NCBI RefSeq assembly: GCF_042100115.1
Contig: NC_091273.1
Coordinates: 4,650,001 to 4,714,000 of the forward strand
Direction of reading: 5' to 3'
DNA from: Alternaria dauci
Taxonomy: Eukaryota; Ascomycota; Dothideomycetes; Pleosporales; Pleosporaceae
Length of the DNA: 64,000 nt
Shown here: one piece after another, positions 56,981 through 64,000 of the stretch
How positions within the stretch are numbered: the stretch's first letter is position 1
Layout of the letters: each line of letters starts with the position of its first letter
Notes under the pieces: generated by a model
Told to the model about the DNA's origin: nothing
The model's database searches: none
Seen by the model: the letters and a program-made list of their open reading frames with translations, nothing else
Made by a program: the position numbers and the translations under genes

Positions 56981-58070
56981 AGACACCCACCTCCATGATT
57001 GAGCGCGCGTGCCACCAACTTGTATCTGTTATGCCATTATGAGTGATGATTGAGGAGTTGGGGTGTGCTCATCACGGAGCGTTTGCATATCCGGCCTTCA
57101 TTTGTTGTTGCCACTATATCCTGTCTTTTCAATCATGGCGAGGTGTTGAGTTGTTTGGGTTATTTTTGGCTTCATTAACGCAAGGGCATGGGTACTGGCG
57201 TGGGGTGACTAGGGCTCTCATGCCCAGTGGGCGTGGCTCTCTTTGCAGCATACAGCGATGATTCCCCCTTGTGCGATTTTCTTGTTTGATCATTACACCG
57301 GAGTCTGGAGAATAGAGTATCTCTTCGTTACCATCGTACGCAGTTCCCTTGGCTGTACGTCGGCCTTTACCCCTTGTTCATCTGAAGAAATCGGGAGCTA
57401 TCCGTACCGTGGTGTTCTTCGAGGGGGTTGGGAACTTACTCGTTTTACCATGTACCTTCAGATATTCATGCAAGGCACAGCACTATGATTGTGGATTTTC
57501 AAAATGCTTTGCCTGGCTAGCTGATGGGCCAGGATTGACGGAAGAAGGAATCTCTATGGAGGCTCGCCGTTCGGTCTTTTCGAGCATACAATTCGTCACG
57601 CTTGGGATTTTATGCATACTGGTGTATGCATTGTTCGGTCTCTATGGCATATTCTGGGATGGTCGCACTTTTTCTTGATATTCTTGCGTCTGCCTCGGCA
57701 TTCCTGTAACGGCCTTGTAGTTTTCAATACCATTTTTCGGAGCGAGACATGGCGTTGGGTGTGTGGCATTCCTATAACATTATTCAAAGTCAACTCTGGC
57801 TATGTATCGAGTAATGTCAAACGTTAGACTGTGGAGTAGTGGTGTTAAAAAGGTGTCATGTCCAGGTGATGTTCATAGTCCTCATATGTGCCAAGGCGCT
57901 AAACGACATCGTGTCTCACTAAGAATTTCCTGCGAGGTCCCCATTCTTCCTCACTCAACTCTACTATTCCCTCCGTCTAGACTCACTCACGTGTCCACGT
58001 CCCCTCTTCCCTTCCCTTTCTTTTTATCTTTGATACCCGGCGCCAATGCGGTAGCCCCTCACATTTCAAC
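56981..58070. other. Intergenic region
   Basis: 1.1 kb of 3' untranslated and intergenic sequence between the WHI3-type and mS45 genes. The few short plus-strand frames (for example 57349-57678) are Cys/Phe-rich with no domain. A pyrimidine-rich tract at about 57940-58030 precedes the mS45 start. Confidence 0.5.
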
Positions 58071-59512
58071 ATGCCCCCTCGGTTACGGTGTTCAAATTTT
58101 TCTACACCAGCCGCTCCATCACAGGTCACTCAGTGCTTCATTGCACGGCCGCAACCCGTCTCGAATCCGTCACGGCATTCGCGGCAGTTCTCACAGACAC
58201 CGTGTCCACAAATCACATTACGGCGGCGGAAATTCTATGAGTGGCTCAATGGGCCTGGTCGGAACCTCAAGGAACCTATCCCAGGCTCGACAAACTACCT
58301 AGGAGCTTACGACAAGTATGGCAATCTAGTGCGTGCTGGTCCTGGATGGAGAAGGGACGGGGACGCAAAGGCTGCGGCCGCGACACAGCCAGAGCAAGCC
58401 GGCGTAGAGGCCAAGGCAGAAGAGACCACAGAGGCGACACCTGCAGGACAGGAGAACTTGGACGATCTAGAGGCAGCAATTCAGTCTGGTGCAGCTGAGG
58501 AGAAAGAGAACAAGAAGGCAGGCGAAAAGCCAGATGACAACCAGCTTCCGCCTGAAACGGCAGAAGACTTGCGGCCTTTCCCGCTCAATCAGTACTTCCG
58601 CAGCCAGCCAGTTCTCAGCGAAGACCTACGGGAAGCCATCTGGCGGAGAGTCAAGAAGGACGGGGCCACGGTATCGCTTGCTAGTGTCGAATTCGGCGTC
58701 AGCAATGAGCGTGTCGGCGCAGTGGTGCGATTGAAGCAGATGGAGAAGGAGTGGATAGCCCAGGTATGTTTTCTCTCTTGCATCCACCCCGCACAACACG
58801 ACATGATGAGCTTCTTAAAAAATCGATTAGTCTTTAAGACATCCACATGGTTACAAAACTTAAGTCATGCTCTTGCTGAACGTCGTCGACTTGTTCACTC
58901 CAATATCGAGAAAGTATTATTATACAAGCGCTAATGCAACATGTCTAGGGCAAAACACTTGCACTTCCCTACTCCAAGGCAGTGCTCTCCATGCTTCCCA
59001 CAACCCCCCACATCGATCCCTCCCTCCCCCAGAACAAGAACAAACGGCCGATTCCACACGAGCCCATCAATGACCTGCCAGTACATCCCGCAACACGCCA
59101 GCAGCTTTTCGTGCCCGTTGCCGAGTCACGGCGCTTCACGCGAGAAGATGCCGGCAAGGCCTTTGACAACACACTCTTACCTGCCGACGCGCGCATCCCG
59201 CATCCAGAACTGGTGCAGGCAGAGCGCGAAGCTGAGATGGGGCTCCCATTGGAACAGCGCAGAAAGCTCGCAGAGCAGCGCTTTCAGCTAGAGCAGGAAA
59301 AGAAGAGGAAGGAAGAGAAGCAAAAGGAAGAAGAGCTCAGGGCCATGAAAGTGGTGCCGCAGCGGAGGTGGGATTTCGTCTTCAAGGACGTCAGCGTAGA
59401 GGCTGCGGGCCGAGACGGAAGAGGAGCGGCAGCAGCTGGATGGCGGTATGGTGTGCCGCACCAGGACCGCAAGCGAGGCATTCCCAAGATTCCCACGCGG
59501 GTCGAGGCATAG
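58071..59512 (+). CDS. MRPS35: Mitochondrial ribosomal small-subunit protein mS45 (Mrps35/Bot1)
   Basis: Predicted 418-aa mitochondrial protein of the Bot1/Mrps35 family, a fungal-specific component of the small mitoribosomal subunit. Exon 1 is 58071-58763; a 185-bp intron with donor GTATGT joins exon 2 at 58949-59512. The Arg/Ser-rich N-terminus (PPRLRCSNFS, later RQFSQTPCPQ) looks like a cleavable presequence. Then come RRRKFYEWLNGPGRNLKEP, an acidic Ala/Glu-rich insert (about 105-165), and the conserved helix-turn-helix-like segment AIWRRVKKDGATVSLASVEF with VGAVVRLKQMEKEW. After the intron GKTLALPYSKAVLSMLP continues the family match. A Lys/Glu coiled coil is near the end. The stop lies 51 bp from the convergent SND2 stop. 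Confidence 0.9.
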
Positions 59513-59563
59513 TGTAGTTTTATGTGTAATGATGTATAATACATGCCTAACGAAGCCAAATCC

Positions 59564-60129
59564 TCACCGGTACTGCATCTTCTGTCCACCGCGCTTCTCC
59601 ATCTTGGCCTGGCGCTTGCTTGCCTGTGGCTGGGGTACGCCTGCTGCGTCCTGATATCCGCCCCTCATGCCTGTGTACATGCCCCAAGCGGCATAGCCGC
59701 TGTAGGCGGGGATGACTGCCCACAACCACCAGGCGTAGTCGCCGAGGATAGCAGACATGGCGATGCAGCCATAGGTCCAGTAAACAACATCCCACATGTA
59801 CTCGGTCAGGCCCTTTGCGTCGAGGTCCTCGCCAGCGCGCTGCACGCCGCCATCGGCAGTAAGGGTAGGGCGGGAGAGGCGCTCAAAGTAGAGCTCGATG
59901 AGCAGCTGGGGCGCCGAGAGGAGTACATAGACGAGGATTGATTTGCGTGATAGCGAGGCGCGGAAGATGAGCGCACGCAGGAGCCACCAGAGACCGTGGA
60001 CGGCGAGCGTTATGTAGAGGGTCTGGTTGAGGCGGTTGGTGTTGGAGGCGGCCAGCGTCTTGGTGGCTTTCTGTGAGGCATCGTCAGTGGCTGGTGTATT
60101 TGGGTAGTGGTTCTACGTGCCTTTGCCAT
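59564..60129 (-). CDS. SND2: SRP-independent targeting protein 2 (SND2/TMEM208)
   Basis: Predicted 171-aa ER membrane protein of the TMEM208/SND2 (DUF788) family, part of the SND route that delivers membrane proteins to the ER independently of SRP. Exon 1 is only 13 nt (60129-60117, MAKA plus one base). A 50-bp intron (60116-60067) joins exon 2, 60066-59564. The acceptor AAAG at 60067 was chosen over CACAG 4 nt earlier because only it keeps the frame (TKTLAASNTNRLNQTL). Four hydrophobic segments are visible (LYITLAVHGLWWLLRALIF, VYVLLSAPQLLIEL, WTYGCIAMSAILG, WWLWAVIPAYSGYAAW), with a basic Gln/Lys-rich tail. Divergent from CDC27. Confidence 0.9.
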
Positions 60130-60404
60130 GGTGAAGGTGGTGGGATCAATGGATGGGCCGGACGTCGGGGCTGGGTTGGGCTAGCTGGCTGGCTGCAGAG
60201 GTGTGCAAAAGACGTAGGTGGAACATTGTTTTGCTGCTTTGCTTGGCGTCGATAGCGCGTAAACCAACAACCTTGACCGCGTTGCCGTCGCCTGCCCGCA
60301 ACACCATCACCACCCCAGTCCCAGCCGCCATAGCCACCGCCGCATGGACTATGAGCGCTCCGTTTTGAGGATCCGTTTTCTGTCGTCGCCGTCGCCACGC
60401 AAGC
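60130..60404. promoter_or_regulatory. Divergent promoter SND2-CDC27
   Basis: 275 bp between the two start codons must hold both promoters. No TATA box or clear site is seen. Confidence 0.5.
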
Positions 60405-62797
60405 ATGTCCGCACCCCCAGGCGTCAATGCCCAACTGCGCCAGCTCGTACACTACCACCTCGACAACGGCTTCACTGAAAACGCTCTGTTCCTTGCCGGC
60501 CGCCTGCACGCCCTCGACCCCCGCAGCCCGGACGCCGCCCACCTGCTTGCCCTGTGCAACCTCCGTCTAGGGCGATACAAGCAGGCGCTCGACGATGCGC
60601 GCTCAAAGAATGCCCATACACAACATCTGGGATGCGCCTACATCTTCGCCCAGGCCTGTCTTGCCCTCGGTCGCTATGAGCAGGGCGCCCAAGCCTTGGA
60701 GAAGGTGCGCGGCCTGTGGGCAGGACGCAACCACTGGAGTAAGGACTTGTTATTGTGATAGTAATCGTACCCAGTGCCCTTCGCTAACAACATCCCAGAC
60801 AAGCATTCCGAGACGTCGAGACGACATATGCCCGACGCCGCCGCCTGCTACTGCATGCTGGGGAAGCTGTACGCAGCACACGGCGACTCCAAAAAGGCCA
60901 TTGATTACTTTGTCGAAGCGCTCAAGATCAACTCTTTCATGTGGGACGCCTTCACCGGCCTCTGCGATATTGGCGCCGTCGTCCGCCCCCACAACATTTT
61001 CAAAATCACGCCCGATATGCTTCCCCCCGTCTCTGCTTCAAACAACTTCCAGTCCAGGTTGAACGGCCGCAGCGCACAGCCCAGCTCCTACCAAGATTCC
61101 GAAAACCCCTTTGGCAACGGCCAGAACATTCGCGATGATCACGCTATGATGGGAGAGGCTGGCGGTCCAGTCCAGTCGCGCTCCATCACTTCGAGAGCCC
61201 GCACCAAGACGAACCCCGACAGCGACCAGACGGACATCCCGCGCCCTGTGTACCAGAACGGCCATAAGAGAACCGTGTCTGGTCATTCTTTGCAACAACC
61301 GCAGCAGCAATCACAACCACCACACCCACAACCGTCCTCACAATCTCACCCGCCCTCACAACAACCGTCACAACCGTTCGATCCGACGGCAGCGCCCCCA
61401 CGACGCAGTGTACGCTTGTTGAATTCCATTACTCAGATTCGGCCGACCCGGCCAGGAACCACATCAAGCAGAGAAACCAGGGAAATGGAATCGAAAGAGC
61501 GACGTGAATTGCGGAAAGCCAGGGCTGCAGCTCCCAAGCCGCGCTCAACGACTGGCTCGACCGTGGGCAGGGTTGTTAGTGGCAACAGGAAACCGCAGGT
61601 CGATGCCCCCGAACCCTCGAAGCCACAGAGCAGACCGACAAGCATGATTGATACGACTGCTCCACCGCCCCCGAAGATGGCTGCTCCGCCTGTGGATACT
61701 TCCCGCGATAAGGAACGGGAACGGGACGCCTTGAGCTGGCTGCTTGATCTACTCCTCAAAATAGCTTCCGGATACCGCCATCTGAGTCGCTACGATGCAG
61801 CAAAGGCTCTGGAAGCCTTTGGAGTCGTGCCCAAACCACAACGGGAAACGCCCTGGGTTCTGGCGCACATCGGCAAGGCCCACTACGAGCGAACACATTA
61901 CGCAGAGGCAGCCAGCACGTTTCGAAAGATCCGAGAAATGGCCCCATCCTCTTCAGAGCACATGGAGGTGTATTCCAACACGCTCTGGCAGCTCAGAGAC
62001 GAGGTGGCCCTGGGTCATCTTGCGCACACGCTGATGGACCAAGACCGCCTCTCCCCGCAGGCCTGGTGTGCACTGGGCAACGCGAGTTCCATAAACGGGC
62101 AGCATGATGAGGCTGTCAAGTGCTTCTCTCGAGCTACCCAACTGGATCCAAAATTCGCCTATGCCTTCACCCTTCAAGGTCATGAGCATGTTGCGAACGA
62201 AGAGTTTGACAAGGCAATGGCGGCCTATCGAAACGCAATCAGCGCGGACAACAGGCACTACAACGGCTGGTATGGCCTTGGAAATGTTTACGAGCGTCTG
62301 GGCAAGTACGAAGTGGCTGAGAAGCACTACCGCGCGGCGGCGGAGATCAACCAGAACAACGCTATGCTGCTTGTCCGAGTAGGCTTGGTAAAGCTTCTCC
62401 TCCACCCATTTGTCTGGCCAAAACTAACATTGCTGTACAGGTTCTCGACCGCATGAAGAAGACCGGGCCCGCACTCTTACAGTTCGAAAACGCAATCAAG
62501 ATCGAACCGCGTTCCGTCATGGCCCGTTTCCGGAGATCGCAGGTTCTGCTCAAGTTGAATGAGCCACAAGAGGCTCTACATGAGCTGCTTTATCTCAAGG
62601 ATGCCGCACCAGACGACCCCAACATCCACTTCCTGCTTGGTAGGTGTTACAAGAAATTGCGAGACCGTGCGAGCGCGATCCGACACCTTACGATTGCTAT
62701 GAACCTGGATCCAAAGAGTCACGGCGTCATCAAGGAGGTCATGGAGAGCATAGATCAGGAAGATGATGGCACTTGGAGCAGTGAGGATGAAAACTAA
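60405..62797 (+). CDS. bimA: Anaphase-promoting complex subunit 3 (CDC27/BimA), TPR protein
   Basis: Predicted 759-aa TPR subunit of the APC/C ubiquitin ligase, which binds coactivators Cdc20/Cdh1 and drives exit from mitosis. Exons are 60405-60738, 60799-62387 and 62441-62797, with introns of 60 and 53 bp. The N-terminal TPR domain starts VHYHLDNGFTENALFLAGRL and continues through LGKLYAAHGDSKKAIDYF. A disordered middle is rich in Gln/Pro (about 276-305). The C-terminal TPR array (about 430-740) includes AWCALGNASSINGQHDEA, GHEHVANEEFDKAMAAYRNA and GWYGLGNVYERLGKYEVAE, all hallmark CDC27/BimA/Nuc2 text. The tail is acidic. Length fits fungal BimA. Confidence 0.96.
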
Positions 62798-63287
62798 TGT
62801 CCTCCTCTCCTTTGATCAAACCCCCTTTACGAACTGTACTCGAAATGACGCTTATCTCTACGACGACGCCCATCATCCTCATCCTTGTCTTTTAGCGCAT
62901 ACCCTTTGGTTTCTACATGTACCTTTTTCTTCTTTCTATACCCATCATCATGGACTCTTGCATCGTGGGCGCATTGGGAAGTACGAATAGCAAAATCATG
63001 CATTTTGGATCGGCGTTTGGGAGAGACCGACGACTTGGACGCTGCCTAGTTGGGTGAGCGCGGAGATTGCATTGGTGTAGTTTTGAACGAAAGCGACCAC
63101 GATGATCATACCCTGGATGACCGTAGCTGTTTTTGGTAATCACCCTCTAGTCTTTCCTAGAGCCGAAGCACGATTTGCGCATTGTACTATATATCAAAAT
63201 GCATTGGGATATTTTTAACCTCTACATGCTGCTCCATCGATGATGGTGTCTTTCCTGGTATTTCACGTACAATTATCTGCCTTTTTC
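62798..63287. other. Convergent 3' region
   Basis: 490 bp between the stops of CDC27 (plus) and the dehydrogenase (minus). T-rich, probably both 3' untranslated regions; no gene seen. Confidence 0.5.
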
Positions 63288-64000
63288 TCACTTTAGCACA
63301 GCGACCAGTCGCCCTCCGCTAACCTCCCTCCGCCTCATCCGATCAAGACCCGCGTTGATGCCTCCTAGCCCATCAACCGTACCCACAACATCCGGCGGAA
63401 CCAGCAAGCCCTTGGCCAGTAACCGCTCACACCACGCACTGAGCGCTTCACCCACTTGCGGGACCTCGTGATATAGCTTGATGGGAACGCTATGCAGCAC
63501 TACCCCTGTTGGCGTGTCCCCTTTCGGCAGACCAGTCAACCCCACGAGATGGGATTTTTGGCCTGCGCAAGGAGCATCCAGGGGCGTGGACGGAGGTGTG
63601 GGTGGTTTACTATCCCGTCGTTTTGACGTTTTTGTATCATTTGTTGCTGCCATCTCTACAGGAGACGATGATGGCGAAGGTGGTGTCGGAGTCGCAAGAG
63701 CGTCGAGCAAATGTCTCGCTGTGTCCTTGCCCATGGTATCGAAGCCAAAGCGCGCGCCTCCTCTACCAGTGTTTGCTTTGATGACTTGAATCGCTCTTTG
63801 GGGATCGTGAGAGTCAACAACTAGATCTGGTGCAATGGCCTTGGTGGACGACAGCCTGGATCCATGTTTCGCGGCGTCAACGACCGAGATGATTTTGATA
63901 CCTGCAAGACGCGCTATTTGCGTCGTGATGTTTGCGCAGACTGAGCTTGCACCCCAGATGACTAGGTAGTCGCCGGCCCCAACACGTTCTTTCAGGTCAA
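63288..64000 (-). CDS. Medium-chain dehydrogenase/reductase (quinone-oxidoreductase/trans-ER type), C-terminal part
   Basis: The window ends inside this gene; 236 residues plus the stop are present and the N-terminal catalytic half lies beyond 64000. The frame enters as LKERVGAGDYLVIWGASS, the Rossmann-fold cofactor-binding start of MDR-superfamily proteins (V-x-G-A-S-S). It continues through ARLAGIKIISVVDAAKH and VIKANTGRGGARFGFDTMG. A Ser/Thr/Pro-rich insert (about PTPPSPSSSP to PPTPPSTPLD) interrupts the nucleotide-binding domain, an unusual feature. The end, VVGTVDGLGGINAGLDRMR followed by EVSGGRLVAVL, is the usual C-terminal closing strand of the family. NADPH-dependent reductase activity is inferred; the substrate is unknown. 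Confidence 0.85.
   Translation of the reverse strand, partial: DLKERVGAGDYLVIWGASSVCANITTQIARLAGIKIISVVDAAKHGSRLSSTKAIAPDLVVDSHDPQRAIQVIKANTGRGGARFGFDTMGKDTARHLLDALATPTPPSPSSSPVEMAATNDTKTSKRRDSKPPTPPSTPLDAPCAGQKSHLVGLTGLPKGDTPTGVVLHSVPIKLYHEVPQVGEALSAWCERLLAKGLLVPPDVVGTVDGLGGINAGLDRMRRREVSGGRLVAVLK

Overview
The window is nuclear DNA of a filamentous ascomycete. The evidence is short GT-AG introns (mostly 45-60 bp) in nearly every gene, a HET-domain protein, a Zn(II)2Cys6 regulator, secreted S8 proteases and a GH31 glucosidase, a Whi3-type RNA-binding protein, and an AT-rich inverted-repeat element that looks eroded by C-to-T mutation. Protein flavour suggests Dothideomycetes/Pleosporales, but that is inference. 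Exon structures were built by eye, and reading phase was checked across every junction.

Left part (1-30 kb) is gene-sparse and accessory in character. It holds the 5' part of a secreted GH31 alpha-glucosidase, a 4.4 kb gene-poor stretch with a 502-bp TIR element flanked by a 9-bp direct repeat, an SDR ketoreductase, a nine-exon SLIP-GC/dynamin-like GTPase, a membrane-anchored type-B carboxylesterase and an intron-bearing tRNA-Phe. It continues with a disordered protein carrying seven copies of an unrecognised 17-residue module, two proteinase-K-like subtilisins 3.4 kb apart, at least one decayed gene with in-frame stops, and a HET-domain gene.

Middle part (30-53 kb) mixes housekeeping and regulatory genes: a DMT/TPT-type transporter, an unknown 338-aa protein, a five-finger CCCH protein, a Zn2Cys6 transcription factor, a Pho89-type phosphate transporter, a two-RRM protein, a nitroreductase with an unusually long in-frame N-terminal extension, and an MFS sugar transporter broken by a single TAG codon. 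It ends with a 111-aa protein whose first coding exon is just the ATG and which ends near a PPxY motif.

Right part (55-64 kb) is conserved housekeeping: WHI3-type RRM protein, mitoribosomal mS45 (Mrps35/Bot1), SND2/TMEM208, APC3/CDC27 and the 3' part of a medium-chain dehydrogenase. SND2 and CDC27 share a 275-bp divergent promoter, and mS45 and SND2 converge with 51 bp between stop codons.

No single wholly new system is evident. The best leads are the seven-repeat protein with its upstream-extended start, the sugar transporter nonsense codon, the TIR element, the decayed genes around 24-27 kb, and the dual-start nitroreductase.
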